DNA of 64,000 bases, taken from positions 1 to 64,000 of the forward strand of contig CANFPP010000006.1 in NCBI GenBank assembly GCA_947449005.1, read 5' to 3'. Positions 17,115-27,739 of this stretch are shown one piece after another. The position numbers were made by a program, and so were the translations under genes. Numbering within the stretch: position 1 is the stretch's first letter; each line of letters begins with the position of its first letter. Below the pieces are notes generated by a model. The model did no database searches, was not told where the DNA came from, and saw only the letters and a list, made by a program, of their open reading frames with translations. Origin of the DNA: Holosporales bacterium (GTDB taxonomy: Bacteria > Pseudomonadota > Alphaproteobacteria > Paracaedibacterales > CANFPP01).

Positions 17115-17854
17115 TATTTAACACCGGCCCAAATTTTGCGCATTGTTAAGTAGAAAATTACGGTCATAACAGCGAGATAGATCATAACCTTAACGCCCAT
17201 TCTTTTGCGTTGTTCCATTTCTGGTTCGGCAGCAAAAGCTAAAAACGTCACAACATCATGCGACATTTGTGCGACTGTTGCCTTGGTTCCATCAGCATAG
17301 GTAACTTGACCTTCCGTTAACGGAGGAGCCATCGAAATTTGATTGCCTGGAAAATAGATATTATAATGCCGACCAGCGTCAACGCGCTCGCCATCCGGAG
17401 GGCTTTGATACCCCACCAACAAAGCATAAAGATAATCTGCACCCCCGACTCGTGCTTTTACTAAGAGCGACTGATCTGGTGGAAACGCACCATTATTTGC
17501 AGCGCGCGCCGCATTGTCATTATCATAAGGGGAAACGAAAGTATCGGAGGGAAGAGCTTTACGCTTAAACATTTGTCCATCTAAATTTGGCTGCGCATTA
17601 GTGATTTCATGCTCAGCGGCAATTGCTTTAATCTCTGCCTCGTTAAATCCAAGTGCATTTAAGTTTCGGTAGGCCAAATGTTTCATGCTGTGACAAGTTG
17701 AGCAAACTTCTTTATAAACCTGGAACCCGCGTTGCAAAGCATCTTTTTTAAAAGTTCCAAAAGGCCCATTAAAGGACCATTTTTGTTTTGGAACTTCAAT
17801 GTGTTCAGCAAAGCAAGGAAACGAAAGTAAGATCAATAAGGTCAATATTCTCAT
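17114..17854 (-). CDS. petC: Cytochrome c1 of the bc1 complex
   Basis: A 246-residue cytochrome c1. An N-terminal signal peptide ([16 protein letters not shown]) precedes the haem motif CSTCH near residue 51. The methionine ligand region is GNQISMAPPL, and a C-terminal membrane anchor (MGVKVMIYLAVMTVIFYLTM) fixes it to the inner membrane. It is the third gene of petABC and overlaps petB by one base. It passes electrons from the Rieske protein to a c-type cytochrome. Confidence 0.93.
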   Translation of the reverse strand: MRILTLLILLSFPCFAEHIEVPKQKWSFNGPFGTFKKDALQRGFQVYKEVCSTCHSMKHLAYRNLNALGFNEAEIKAIAAEHEITNAQPNLDGQMFKRKALPSDTFVSPYDNDNAARAANNGAFPPDQSLLVKARVGGADYLYALLVGYQSPPDGERVDAGRHYNIYFPGNQISMAPPLTEGQVTYADGTKATVAQMSHDVVTFLAFAAEPEMEQRKRMGVKVMIYLAVMTVIFYLTMRKIWAGVK

Positions 17855-19023
17855 TACGTCAAACTTTCTGGCAGTTGAGGTTTAGGCTCATACTTTCCAA
17901 GCAACGGGAGGAAAATTAAGAAATGCATAAAGTAATAGGCTGTCGCTAGACGCCCTAAAATCAAATAAAATCCTTCTGGTTGTTTGCCACCAACCCAGCC
18001 CAAAACCAAGCAATTGAGCACAAAAACCCAAAAGAGATGTTTGTGAATTGGGCGATAACGTGAACTTCTAATCGGGCTACTATCGAGCCACGGCAAAACA
18101 AAGAGAACGCCAATTGCACCGAACATAGCCAAAACACCGCCAAGCTTATCCGGAATTGATCGAAGGATAGCATAAAAGGGCAGGAAGTACCATTCAGGCA
18201 CAATATGAGGCGGCGTAACCATTGGGTTGGCTGGAATATAATTATCAGGTTCGCCAAAAAAATTAGGAGCAAAAAAGATAAAGAAACAATAGACCAACAA
18301 ATATACGCCGAGACCAAACAAATCTTTGATAGTGTAATAGGGATGAAAAGGAATTTTATCTTCCTTTTTTTTCAGATCAATACCCTTTGGATTGTTAGAG
18401 CCAAATTGATGCAAAGCCACCAAATGCAACAAGGTTACCCCAATGATGACAAAGGGTAATAAATAGTGCAGCGCAAAGAAACGATTCAAAGTTGGATTAT
18501 CAACAGAAAAACCACCCCAAAGCCAATGAACTATGCTCTCACCAAACGGGAAAGCAGAAAAGAGATTGGTGATAACGGTTGCACCCCAAAAACTCATTTG
18601 CCCCCAAGGGAGGACGTATCCCATAAAAGCAGTTGCCATCATTAACAAAAGAATCACTACCCCCATTATCCAAAGCAATTCGCGTGGTGATTTAAAGGAT
18701 CCATAATAAAGTCCGCGAAACATGTGAATATAGACGACGATGAAAAACATTGAAGCACCATTCATGTGCATATAGCGAATGAGCCACCCGCCATTAACAT
18801 CACGCATAATGCGCTCAACGCTATCAAATGCTTTATCGACATGAGGAACGTAATGCATAGCCAAGAAAATGCCGCTCAGAATCATGATTACCAATGAAAT
18901 TCCAGCGAGTGAGCCAAAATTCCATAAATAGTTTAAATTCTTAGGGGTCGGATATTCTTTTAATTCTTTATTTAAAAGAGTAAAAATTGGCAGACGGTGA
19001 TCTATCCATTTGATAAGACTCAT
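17854..19023 (-). CDS. petB: Cytochrome b of the bc1 complex
   Basis: A 389-residue cytochrome b. Eight membrane helices are visible, and the haem-ligand histidines lie in helices B and D ([40 protein letters not shown]). The Qo-site motif PEWY is present as [17 protein letters not shown]. Flanked by petA (4 bp upstream) and petC (one-base overlap), it forms a classic bc1 operon for ubiquinol oxidation, indicating aerobic respiration. Confidence 0.95.
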   Translation of the reverse strand: MSLIKWIDHRLPIFTLLNKELKEYPTPKNLNYLWNFGSLAGISLVIMILSGIFLAMHYVPHVDKAFDSVERIMRDVNGGWLIRYMHMNGASMFFIVVYIHMFRGLYYGSFKSPRELLWIMGVVILLLMMATAFMGYVLPWGQMSFWGATVITNLFSAFPFGESIVHWLWGGFSVDNPTLNRFFALHYLLPFVIIGVTLLHLVALHQFGSNNPKGIDLKKKEDKIPFHPYYTIKDLFGLGVYLLVYCFFIFFAPNFFGEPDNYIPANPMVTPPHIVPEWYFLPFYAILRSIPDKLGGVLAMFGAIGVLFVLPWLDSSPIRSSRYRPIHKHLFWVFVLNCLVLGWVGGKQPEGFYLILGRLATAYYFMHFLIFLPLLGKYEPKPQLPESLT

Positions 19024-19027
19024 TTAA

Positions 19028-19576
19028 TTATCCTATGCGAATGACACTATTGTTGTTTAACAATTGATACGAGGGAATTTCTAGGTTTTTAGGGGCAGGA
19101 CCACTCACGATTCTTCCTGAGCTATCATACTGTGAACCGTGACAGGCACACAACCACCCTCCCTGCTCACCTGCAGCCATTGATTTGCGCTCGTTAGGAA
19201 CGCAACCAAGATGTGTGCAAACGCCGACAACAACCAACCACCTCGGATCTTTCTTAAATCTTTCTTGGTCAGTTTGAGGATCTTTTAATGTTTTGATAGA
19301 AACAGCTTCAGCGCTTTTAATTTCTTGTTCGGTGCGATGGCGAATAAAAACCGGCTTGCCGCGCCACATGGCAGTTATGCCTTGTCCTGGCTGAACATTC
19401 TTTACGTCCACATCAATCGAGGCTAAAGCCATAACATCCGCTGCGGGATTCATGCTGTTAATAAAGGGCAGAGCAACGGCACCAACGCCAACAGCGCCCA
19501 TTGCTCCTGCGGTTAGGGTTAAGAAATCTCGCCGAGTTGGATCTTTATTTTCTTCTGACAACTTTGGATATCTCAT
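19028..19576 (-). CDS. petA: Rieske iron-sulfur subunit of the bc1 complex
   Basis: A 182-residue Rieske protein. TRRDFLTLTAGAMGAVGVGA is a Tat-type signal/anchor. The 2Fe-2S ligands lie in CTHLGC and CACHGS, and the disulfide cysteines fall within the same motifs. GRIVSGPAPKNLEIPSY completes the cluster-binding fold. It is the first gene of the petABC operon on the minus strand and accepts the first electron from ubiquinol. Confidence 0.94.
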   Translation of the reverse strand: MRYPKLSEENKDPTRRDFLTLTAGAMGAVGVGAVALPFINSMNPAADVMALASIDVDVKNVQPGQGITAMWRGKPVFIRHRTEQEIKSAEAVSIKTLKDPQTDQERFKKDPRWLVVVGVCTHLGCVPNERKSMAAGEQGGWLCACHGSQYDSSGRIVSGPAPKNLEIPSYQLLNNNSVIRIG

Positions 19577-19786
19577 GTTGTGAAACTTTTTAATACTTTA
19601 ACCAGATTCCTCGTCATTGTCATCGGGCTTATGTTTCTAGAGAAATGATAAAAAAGTAAAAGTATTTCATTCAAAAATATTGTGTTTACACTTCTTCTTA
19701 CTATGGTTTAAATACCCTATGTTTTATTGTTTATTTTTCTGAAACCAAAGAAATATTTAAAATTTTATCAATTAGCGAGGATCGCC

Positions 19787-20869
19787 ATGAACAACTATAA
19801 AGTCTTTGCGATAGCTGTTTTTACTTTCCTAACGTTGCAATGCCAGGCTACTGATGACATGGCAAGCTGGGATTTAACAACTGACAACAAGAAAATAGTA
19901 TTTACGTATAACTATTTACAAAGAGTCGATTGTAAGGCGCAATACAGAGCCAGAATACTATTAAGAGTGATTGACACCTCTCCCGTACAGAATATCTTCA
20001 AAAAGAATCCTGACGAAATTATTGAACTGAGCAGATTGCAAGGAACATTAGGAAATAAACCGATATTATCTAAAGATCCTTCAATGGGGATCATTACAAA
20101 AGAATATGCAGAATGGCTTGTTTCAGATGCCTGGGGGTTTACTTTAGAAGATATCAACTTAATTGTATGGAGTGGAATTAATGCAAGAAAAGGAATAAAA
20201 CTCGACAAAGATTTCTATGCAACTTACTTCCTCGCAGCGGCGCAAGCAATGTACAATGAAAGGTGTGAGGTCTTTAATGTTGAAGGTGGGGGAAAACGTT
20301 GGCTAGATCTAAATTTTAATCCTGTAATGTTTGATGCGCTTTTTGGCACAGGAACAATGCACAATGAATTTTCTTGGCTTCCAAACTTGCACAACTCTCC
20401 AGACCCAATGTTTTCTTTAGATAAATTCCAAAGTTTTGTTTTTTGGCTTAGCAGTAATGGCTTAAACCACACATATCTACGAAGAGCTTTTTATGAGCTT
20501 GTATCATTGAAAAGTGTGGATAGTGGTGATGAAGATAAAAGAAAAGAACAATTAGGCTGCATTAGAAGTATAATCTTTAAAATTGTAAATTTAGAAAAGG
20601 CTGCAGATCTCACAGAAATTACAACTGCAGAAAATATACTTAATTTCTTTATACTTAAATATGGAGCTAATAAGGCCCCGACTCTTGTTAGCAAAGAGCA
20701 CAGGTTTATTTTAGCTTTTGCCTCAAGTACTGCATATATGAATGAAAAAGGGAAACCGTTGAAAGCAGAATTACTTGCAGAACTTCGAGATGCGACACCT
20801 CAGGAGTTTCAAGAATACACCTCAAATGATTTTTCCAGCAATCTTGTTGGGCAGTATCTAGTTAGATAG
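19787..20869 (+). CDS. Exported protein of unknown function
   Basis: I do not recognise this protein. A frame opens at 19727, but the ATG at 19787 is preceded by GCGAGGA at good distance and gives a clean signal peptide (MNNYKVFAIAVFTFLTLQCQ then ATDD), making a mature protein of about 340 residues with no membrane helices. It is acidic and rich in aromatic residues. It stands alone between petA (divergent) and the T6SS cluster, both in expression direction and proximity to tssK. A secreted effector or periplasmic factor is possible, but there is no direct evidence. Confidence 0.6.
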   Translation: MNNYKVFAIAVFTFLTLQCQATDDMASWDLTTDNKKIVFTYNYLQRVDCKAQYRARILLRVIDTSPVQNIFKKNPDEIIELSRLQGTLGNKPILSKDPSMGIITKEYAEWLVSDAWGFTLEDINLIVWSGINARKGIKLDKDFYATYFLAAAQAMYNERCEVFNVEGGGKRWLDLNFNPVMFDALFGTGTMHNEFSWLPNLHNSPDPMFSLDKFQSFVFWLSSNGLNHTYLRRAFYELVSLKSVDSGDEDKRKEQLGCIRSIIFKIVNLEKAADLTEITTAENILNFFILKYGANKAPTLVSKEHRFILAFASSTAYMNEKGKPLKAELLAELRDATPQEFQEYTSNDFSSNLVGQYLVR

Positions 20870-21218
20870 ATCTCTTTCAAGATTAAATTAACAAAAAAAA
20901 TAATTTTATAAATCTCTAGGCTTTCTCTTTCTTACTTTAATGCTGCTTATTTTTGCCCTATGTTGCATTAATTTCACTTAAGAGAAACAATGTCACGGAA
21001 ACCCCCAAGCCAAGACAGTAGGCAACACTGGAGTTTCAAACAAAAAAGCTAAGAGACAAGTCATTACGAGTACTTTAATCTCACACCATCACTTCCAAAA
21101 CAAAATTAAATGAAGTAATCGCACTCCCACAAACCATATCCTTGTAATTCAGGAGAAACCATATCATAATTAAGTAAAAATTTAATTAATAACATATAAA
21201 AATGCTCAGGAATGACAT
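20870..21218. other. Intergenic region upstream of the T6SS operon
   Basis: This 349-bp gap contains no gene I can support. Near 20990-21052 a 20-codon frame starting MSRKPPSQDSRQHWSFKQKS is preceded by AAGAGA and ends in TAA; it may be a chance frame or a small peptide. The right part holds the likely promoter of the T6SS genes. No terminator hairpin for the upstream gene is evident. Confidence 0.4.
21142..21170 (+). promoter_or_regulatory. Candidate sigma-70 promoter of tssK-tssA
   Basis: TTGTAA is followed after exactly 17 bp by CATAAT. It would start transcription about 40 bases before the tssK ATG at 21219. Match is moderate in a very AT-rich stretch, so chance occurrence is possible. 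Confidence 0.35.
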
Positions 21219-22568
21219 ATGACTGTCCCCGATAAAGCAACGATTACGCAAGCAATCCAGTGGCACGAAGGGATGATGCTCTCTCCGCATCATTTTCAGC
21301 AAATGGAATTGCGCTATCATCAAGTGCTCTCGAGTCATTTAGAGTTATTGGCTCCTGCTTATTGGGGAATAAAATTATTAAAACTTGACCCCATAGTTTT
21401 GCCAGATGGACTCGTTCGCATTTTAGAACTAGAGGCCGTTATGCCAGACGGACTGATTGTATTTTATTCAGCAAGTTCATCCGAAATCCCTCCCTTAGAA
21501 ATTGATCTCAGTGATATGAGGGCACAGATGCAAAGATCTGAAATCACAATTCAACTAGCAATTCCAGAATGGCGTGAAGATAGCTCACCAACAATTGGAG
21601 ATTTTCCAAGATTCTGGTCTGTTGAAGGAGAAGAAATAGGTGATGATAATGTCCCTGATAACATAATAAAAATCCCTCGCTTATTGCCTAGATTAACTCT
21701 CGTTGCGAGTGATAAAACGCCTGCACGCTGCTTGAGCTTTCCTCTCATAAAAGTAGCTTTTGTTGAGGAATCGTTTGCCTTAACAAATTTTGTTACCCCT
21801 TGCTTTAATATTGATAAATCTTCTTCTCTTGGTGAAATTTTTTGCTCAATCGTGCAATCAATCCGAGAAAAGGCATCTTTTTTGTCTGAAAAATGGCAAA
21901 ATCAAGTCGGAACCCCAATGTTAGCAGAGACAGCGGCACTTTTGCGTCCCCTCGTACAAGCCTTGCCAGGCCTCGAAACCTCCATGCATGGAGATGGTAT
22001 GCAGCCTCATTTATTGCATACAAAATTATGTGAATTGGCAGGATTGCTGGCGCCTCTCAGGCTGTCACAAATCCCCCCTGTCTTTCCTGTCTACAATCAC
22101 AACGACATCCGAGCAACCATGTCGCCTGTTCTCGATTTCATTAGACAATTATTAGCAAGCATTGAGCAAACTTATGCTGCCTTTCCTTTCCATCAAAAAG
22201 AACGTTTGTTCTATTTGCCCCTTCATAAAACATATCTAGAAAATAGAATTTTCATTGGATTGCGCGCAGCTTCAGGAATGACCGAATCTCAGCTGTCCGA
22301 CTGGATGGATGAAACAATTATTGTCAGTGATTTTGCCATTGACTCTGTCCGCGGGAAACGTATCACAGGCGCGCATCGCACTCTTCTACAAGACGAAGAA
22401 TTATCTGAGCTTATGCCAAGTCGCGGTGTTCTAATTTTTGAGATAGAAAATGACCCTGCTTTTATTCAAGCCGGGCAAAATCTCAATATCTTTAATCCTG
22501 TCGATCAACCAAATCGTAGGCCAACAGAAATTGCTCTCTATGTGAGAAAAGGAACGACAAATGAATAA
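21219..22568 (+). CDS. tssK: Type VI secretion baseplate protein TssK
   Basis: A 449-residue TssK (VasE/ImpJ). The N-terminal IQWHEGMMLSPHHFQQMELRYH is the family signature, and the LRILELEAVMPDGLIVFY segment follows the expected layout; the length matches the usual 440-450. A Shine-Dalgarno AGGA lies nine bases before the ATG. TssK is the baseplate adaptor that joins the phage-tail-like sheath to the TssJLM membrane complex. It starts the tssK-L-M-A run; tssL follows after 15 bp. Confidence 0.93.
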   Translation: MTVPDKATITQAIQWHEGMMLSPHHFQQMELRYHQVLSSHLELLAPAYWGIKLLKLDPIVLPDGLVRILELEAVMPDGLIVFYSASSSEIPPLEIDLSDMRAQMQRSEITIQLAIPEWREDSSPTIGDFPRFWSVEGEEIGDDNVPDNIIKIPRLLPRLTLVASDKTPARCLSFPLIKVAFVEESFALTNFVTPCFNIDKSSSLGEIFCSIVQSIREKASFLSEKWQNQVGTPMLAETAALLRPLVQALPGLETSMHGDGMQPHLLHTKLCELAGLLAPLRLSQIPPVFPVYNHNDIRATMSPVLDFIRQLLASIEQTYAAFPFHQKERLFYLPLHKTYLENRIFIGLRAASGMTESQLSDWMDETIIVSDFAIDSVRGKRITGAHRTLLQDEELSELMPSRGVLIFEIENDPAFIQAGQNLNIFNPVDQPNRRPTEIALYVRKGTTNE

Positions 22569-22583
22569 GGTTGTGAAATAAAA

Positions 22584-23366
22584 ATGCACGCACCTGAAGG
22601 TCAAACCCCACTGTTGCAAAACTTTCAAAGCTTTTACTATGAGCTTTTGAGACAGAAAGAGCGCGCCTTAAGAATGAGTGAAGTGGATAACATTTCTGTC
22701 GAAGATAAAACCCCGCCTCCAGAGGAAAAAAACATCGTCGAGACAATTCAAAAACGTTTGAGATTTCTTCTTGAAGAGCAAGCTTTAGAAATAACAAAAA
22801 GTGGATTTAGTATCAGCCAAAACAGAGATGCTCAATACATTATGGTAGCGCTTGCTGATGATATTTTTTTGACTCTAAACTGGCCTGGCGCAAAACAATG
22901 GGGGAAATCACTTTTGGAAGGACAGCTTTTTCAGACTCAGATATCAGGAGAGTTGTTTTACAAAAAACTAGAAATTCTGCTTGAAGCAAATGATCCTGTC
23001 AGAAGTGATTTAGCGTTAATTTATCTTATGGTTTTAAGTCTAGGATTTCGCGGAAAATACAGAGATGAAGATGACCACGATAAAATTAGCTGGTACCGTG
23101 AACAGCTGTTTAATTTGGTTAATCATCGCCCCTCTCATCTCTTTCGTCCAGGTCGAGCTGAATTAATTAATGAATGTTACCACAATACACTAACTGAATC
23201 TTCAGGAAGAGGATTGCCAGATTTAAGAACATGGACTGTCTGCATTGCCAGCATTATATCTCTGTATATTTTTGTAACTTACATTGTTTGGCATAAGCTT
23301 TCTTCTGAAATGCAAGAAGCGTTAAATTTTGTTTTAGAACACACACGTCATAGTCCGCTAATATGA
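22584..23366 (+). CDS. tssL: Type VI secretion membrane protein TssL (DotU family)
   Basis: A 260-residue TssL. The DotU domain contains IMVALADDIFLTLNWPGAKQWG and AYLIYLMVLSLGFRGKY-like segments (LIYLMVLSLGFRGKYRD), both family hallmarks. A single C-terminal membrane helix lies at about residues 213-238 (WTVCIASIISLYIFVTYIVW). No OmpA-like peptidoglycan-binding extension is present. It forms the inner-membrane core with TssM, and its last codon overlaps the tssM ATG (ATGA). Confidence 0.92.
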   Translation: MHAPEGQTPLLQNFQSFYYELLRQKERALRMSEVDNISVEDKTPPPEEKNIVETIQKRLRFLLEEQALEITKSGFSISQNRDAQYIMVALADDIFLTLNWPGAKQWGKSLLEGQLFQTQISGELFYKKLEILLEANDPVRSDLALIYLMVLSLGFRGKYRDEDDHDKISWYREQLFNLVNHRPSHLFRPGRAELINECYHNTLTESSGRGLPDLRTWTVCIASIISLYIFVTYIVWHKLSSEMQEALNFVLEHTRHSPLI

Positions 23367-26300
23367 AAACAATCACTCATTTTTTAGATTCGATCTTTCC
23401 AAAGATTCCCTTGATTCTCATAATCGTTATTCTTGTCGCTCTTTTAATAATGATTCTAACAATTGTACTCATCATTAAGGCTGTCAAAAAAGCTAAGAAA
23501 AAAGCTGCTGTTGCACAAGAAGGAACAGGAGAAACGGTCAAAAAAGAAAAGAAAGAACAAACTCATAAGCTCCCCCCTCTTATTGGGAAAGTTAGTGAAT
23601 TCTTAACTAAGAAAGGATTCTTTCGTGTCAGTGATATGAGTCTTTCTTTTTTGAAAGCTTTAGAGTTTTTACAACAATCTATTGGCACCACTAACTATAA
23701 ATATAGGCTTCCTTGGTTTTTGTTACTAGGAACAGAGCAATCTGGAAAAACGTCGATGCTCGAAGGGGCAGAATTGCACCTGCCTGTTGGTCAGCCAGAT
23801 TTTGGCATTGCCCACCCAAGGCCAGACTGTCAGTGGTGGTTTTTAAATCGTGGCGTGATTATTGATCCGCGCGGCAAGTTTTTAATCGAATCCAGAGGCA
23901 CCGGAAGCGATGATAAGAGCTGGCGTACTCTTTTAATATTGCTAGCCAGGTATCGCTCAGCAAGACCCTTAAATGGAATAATTCTAACAATTCCTGCTAA
24001 TGAAATCTATGGAAGGAATCAACTTCCGTTAGATGAAATTAATAGTCGTGCCCAGCACATGGCTCAAAAACTTTTATCAGCTCAAAACAGCTTAGGGCTT
24101 CGTCTGCCAGTTTATGTGATCATTACAAAATCTGATGTTATTTCAGGGTTTCAAAGTTTCTGTTCTGAGATTCCCGCGAGCAATCGTCATAACATGTTAG
24201 GGTGGTCATCAAATTACAGCCTAAGCACCGCTTATACCCCAAGCTGGATCGATGAAGCTTTTTCTTTCCTTCAAGACAAGATGTATAAATTAAGGTTAGA
24301 AATTTTTGCTGAAGGGCGTATCGACGAAGGGAAAGATGGTGTTTTTGTTTTCCCAGGAGAGTTGTTGTCCATTAAAGATAACCTTAGCGTATATCTTAAT
24401 CGCTTGTTTAAATCAGATGCGTATAACGAATCTCTTATCTTAAGAGGTATTTATTTTTGTGGCGATAGCGGCATGATGCCACTGACCGTTGTTGATGATG
24501 GCAATGGCGATTCTGAGATACCGGCAGATGCTGAAAATTTTGTAAAGGTTACCAAATTCGGAGTTTCACTTTTTGGTGAAGATGGCTCGTTATCAGAACC
24601 CCCGATCTCTAAAACCCGAAAAACATTTTTTCTAAATGACTTAATTTCAGAAAAAATTTTCAGAGAAGGAGGAATAGCTCACCCCATAAAACGACGGCTC
24701 ATGACAGCCAATCGAGGATTAAACATAGCGAAAATAGGCACTGCTATTTTTATGATTTTTGGGAGCTATGGGCTCTTTAATGCGTATGATAATTTTATAC
24801 GAAATCGAAATTATGTAGTTCCCGTTCTCGGTAAAATGACCGTTCTATTGCAGCAGATTCAAGGCTTAAAACTAAATGAAGCTCCAAGCTCTGCAGAGGC
24901 ATTTGATACGCACGCAAGGCAATTAATGGAAATGATGGAGCAATTACAGCAAACAAGCTTTTTCTCTCTCTTTGTTCCTGCTTCATGGTTTAGCTCTCTC
25001 CACCAAGATCTCCATCAGACTCTTAAGATTTCATATCAACATGTTATTCTTCGAACGATTTATATTGATTTGCTTATTAAAGCTAGAAACCTATTGCACA
25101 AACGGCCCGCAATTCAGGACAAATCTGTCTCGCTTGCCCAGCTCTTAAATCCAACAGCATCGGCAGAGTTTCTCGCTCTTAGAGACTACATTGAAGGCCT
25201 TGAAAAACTTAACGAAAAGATTATCAAGTTCAATTCCCTCAAGAATGCCAATGATGCTAACGACTTGAATGAGCTTATTGCCTTTACTTTCAATACGTCG
25301 CTTCCTGATAAATTTATTAACCAATATCAGAAATTTCGTAATTTTATCCAAAATACAATATTCCCCCCTATTGATTTAATGCCCTATCAGCAAATGGCGC
25401 GGGAGACTTTAAATGTTCTTCATCAAAATTTTCTAAATGCCATATTTTCGACAACTGATCAAAATGGACTTCCTGGACGATTGGCAAGCTTTCTGCATCA
25501 ACTGGGACAACAAACAAATCAACAGTTACCCAGCGTAGATTTTCTACGTCAAATTAGTATTGATTTAACGCAGGCAAAACCTATTCTGGGTGAAGCTGGT
25601 AAAACTTGGATGGATCAACCGTATTTTTCTCCAGGACCAGAGTACAACAAATTTCTTGATAAAATTGACGACTCAAAGCTTTTTGGTAAAGATGTGTCAC
25701 AATTTCTTGTGGACCAAACCTCTGTTGCGTTTGACAATTTAAAAGCGCAATTAAATTCCATTAATCAATTTTTGATCAATCAGCCATCGGCAATGCCGAT
25801 CATTTTACAAGATAAAGCAACACCTCCCTCACAAGGATTGCTCTTGTTGGAGAAAAGTTTAGCAACACTCTTTGCAGAACCTTTTATGGCCCAAGCTCAT
25901 GAACAATCGTTTACAACCAATATCACTCCTGGAAAGCTAATTTATTGGGATTCAAAACTTATCGAGTTAGCAGACGCAATGTCAGGTCGATACGATGAGT
26001 TTATGTCTAAACAGCTGTCTAGTTTTCCAGTAACATTACAAGAAAACATTCGGCTTATTGGCAGAGAAAGCTTGCGAGCGAATGTCGTTAGCTATTTAGC
26101 AAAAGCACAAAGCTTTACCAATATTCCAACTGATCCCTCAGATGCAGTGGCTGCAGAAGAAATACTAAGGTCAAAAATTTCTGACATTCGTGAGAGTAAT
26201 CAAAAATTCCTTAAGTTGCTGGCAATCCTAAACCAAGATACTATTGGATCGACTTATGTTCAGCTTAGATCTTTCTTAAGTGTGACTACATATTGGTTGC

Positions 26301-27736
26301 TCGCCCAGGTTGAAAAACTGGCGGTGACGTTTAACCCTTACGCTGTGCAAAATGGAAATTTTTTATGGTGGGCAGGAAAACCAGGCCTTGCATTTTCTGG
26401 TTTCTCTGCAAAAGACCTGGAGGATCTCAAATCTTACGTAACCTTGCAAAGAGACTATATAAGTCATCTAGCGATTAATTTTGCAAAACCTCTTGTTGCT
26501 CTTTTAGCGGCTCCAATCATGTCAGACGCAGTTGGAGATAAAACTCTTTTAAACCGTTGGCGCCGTATCGTTGAGCAAGTTGAATCGCATGAAAAGAAAA
26601 AGCCTGGAAACACTTTGATAGCGCTTGAGAATTTTATTTTATCTGATATGAACAAAATTGACTTAAGCAACTGCTTTCACCAAATCCCTTTGTCAGAGAC
26701 TAAAACGGAATCTGGAGATTTTTTCTCAGATACGATGAGAAACATAAAAAAGAAAATCCTTGCCCAAGCAGAAGTTCTAAAACGCCAACAAAGTATTAAA
26801 AGTTATAAAACTCTGGCAACTTATTTTAATGCAAACTTAAAGAACAAATTTCCTTTTATAGAGGGTACGGTGAATGGAAATGAAACAGAAGTTGATGCAG
26901 AGCATGTCTTAGAATTTTTCCAAATGTACAATGAGCTTGGAGGCAACCGCAAAGAGGTTTTGCAGCAAGTTTATCAACTTGGAAAAATGTCTCAAGACGT
27001 AACAAAGTTTCTTGATAAAATAGATGAAATTAAAGAGTTTCTAAAAAATTATATTAGTGAAAAAAATGATGTTCCCACATTTGATTTTAACATTGACTTT
27101 AGAGTCAATCGCGAAAAAGAAGAAGCAGCCAATCTCATTGTGGAATGGTACATCAAAACCAATGACATTACAAAAATAGATAACCACGCCAAGACACGCA
27201 ATGGGCAGTGGCGCTATGGAGATAAGATTGAAATAGGATTGCGTTGGCCAGAAGGAATTGCAGCCAAACCCTCAAAGGATTTAAATCAACCATTTATGAA
27301 TGTTGATGGACAGCAGGTAACTTTTAAATATACAGGACGCTGGGCTTTGTTATGGTTATTGAAAATGCAAAAAGCCCCCAATAGTGAGTATGTTTTAAAG
27401 GAAGATAATGACTCCTATATATTGAAATACACTGTACCAATGGGTGCAGTCGGCAGGTCCGTTGGCTATGTTAAGGTTACGCTTGTTGCTCCAGTTAAAG
27501 GAAAGACGACCGCAAAACCAATGAAGGTCCCCGCCAACTTTCCGAATGAAGCCCCCAACATGCCTCAAGATGTTTTAAATGTAGCAGAACAATCTGTTTT
27601 AACAGATGGTATTGTTGAAGCTGTTGAGGACGAACCAAATACCCAAACATCATCTTCCGAAAGAAAATCTGAAACTTCGACGTCATCAATAACAAAAGAA
27701 GATGGTAAAAAACCATCTGAGACTCCGGCGGTATAA
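23363..27736 (+). CDS. tssM: Type VI secretion membrane protein TssM (IcmF family)
   Basis: A 1457-residue TssM, longer than the usual 1100-1250. Membrane helices are at about residues 16-38 and 445-465. A Walker A motif GTEQSGKT lies at residues 123-130, as in nucleotide-binding TssM proteins. The large periplasmic part is followed by the C-terminal IcmF region (RWALLWLLKMQKA). The last 45 residues are a low-complexity Ser/Thr/Glu/Lys tail not seen in most relatives. TssM spans the periplasm and contacts the lipoprotein TssJ, which is not found in this window. Confidence 0.92.
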   Translation: MKTITHFLDSIFPKIPLILIIVILVALLIMILTIVLIIKAVKKAKKKAAVAQEGTGETVKKEKKEQTHKLPPLIGKVSEFLTKKGFFRVSDMSLSFLKALEFLQQSIGTTNYKYRLPWFLLLGTEQSGKTSMLEGAELHLPVGQPDFGIAHPRPDCQWWFLNRGVIIDPRGKFLIESRGTGSDDKSWRTLLILLARYRSARPLNGIILTIPANEIYGRNQLPLDEINSRAQHMAQKLLSAQNSLGLRLPVYVIITKSDVISGFQSFCSEIPASNRHNMLGWSSNYSLSTAYTPSWIDEAFSFLQDKMYKLRLEIFAEGRIDEGKDGVFVFPGELLSIKDNLSVYLNRLFKSDAYNESLILRGIYFCGDSGMMPLTVVDDGNGDSEIPADAENFVKVTKFGVSLFGEDGSLSEPPISKTRKTFFLNDLISEKIFREGGIAHPIKRRLMTANRGLNIAKIGTAIFMIFGSYGLFNAYDNFIRNRNYVVPVLGKMTVLLQQIQGLKLNEAPSSAEAFDTHARQLMEMMEQLQQTSFFSLFVPASWFSSLHQDLHQTLKISYQHVILRTIYIDLLIKARNLLHKRPAIQDKSVSLAQLLNPTASAEFLALRDYIEGLEKLNEKIIKFNSLKNANDANDLNELIAFTFNTSLPDKFINQYQKFRNFIQNTIFPPIDLMPYQQMARETLNVLHQNFLNAIFSTTDQNGLPGRLASFLHQLGQQTNQQLPSVDFLRQISIDLTQAKPILGEAGKTWMDQPYFSPGPEYNKFLDKIDDSKLFGKDVSQFLVDQTSVAFDNLKAQLNSINQFLINQPSAMPIILQDKATPPSQGLLLLEKSLATLFAEPFMAQAHEQSFTTNITPGKLIYWDSKLIELADAMSGRYDEFMSKQLSSFPVTLQENIRLIGRESLRANVVSYLAKAQSFTNIPTDPSDAVAAEEILRSKISDIRESNQKFLKLLAILNQDTIGSTYVQLRSFLSVTTYWLLAQVEKLAVTFNPYAVQNGNFLWWAGKPGLAFSGFSAKDLEDLKSYVTLQRDYISHLAINFAKPLVALLAAPIMSDAVGDKTLLNRWRRIVEQVESHEKKKPGNTLIALENFILSDMNKIDLSNCFHQIPLSETKTESGDFFSDTMRNIKKKILAQAEVLKRQQSIKSYKTLATYFNANLKNKFPFIEGTVNGNETEVDAEHVLEFFQMYNELGGNRKEVLQQVYQLGKMSQDVTKFLDKIDEIKEFLKNYISEKNDVPTFDFNIDFRVNREKEEAANLIVEWYIKTNDITKIDNHAKTRNGQWRYGDKIEIGLRWPEGIAAKPSKDLNQPFMNVDGQQVTFKYTGRWALLWLLKMQKAPNSEYVLKEDNDSYILKYTVPMGAVGRSVGYVKVTLVAPVKGKTTAKPMKVPANFPNEAPNMPQDVLNVAEQSVLTDGIVEAVEDEPNTQTSSSERKSETSTSSITKEDGKKPSETPAV

Positions 27737-27739
27737 GAA

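Noticed and set aside
20990-21052. 20-codon open frame upstream of tssK
   Set aside because: Too short to support, with only a weak Shine-Dalgarno; mentioned in the gap description only.
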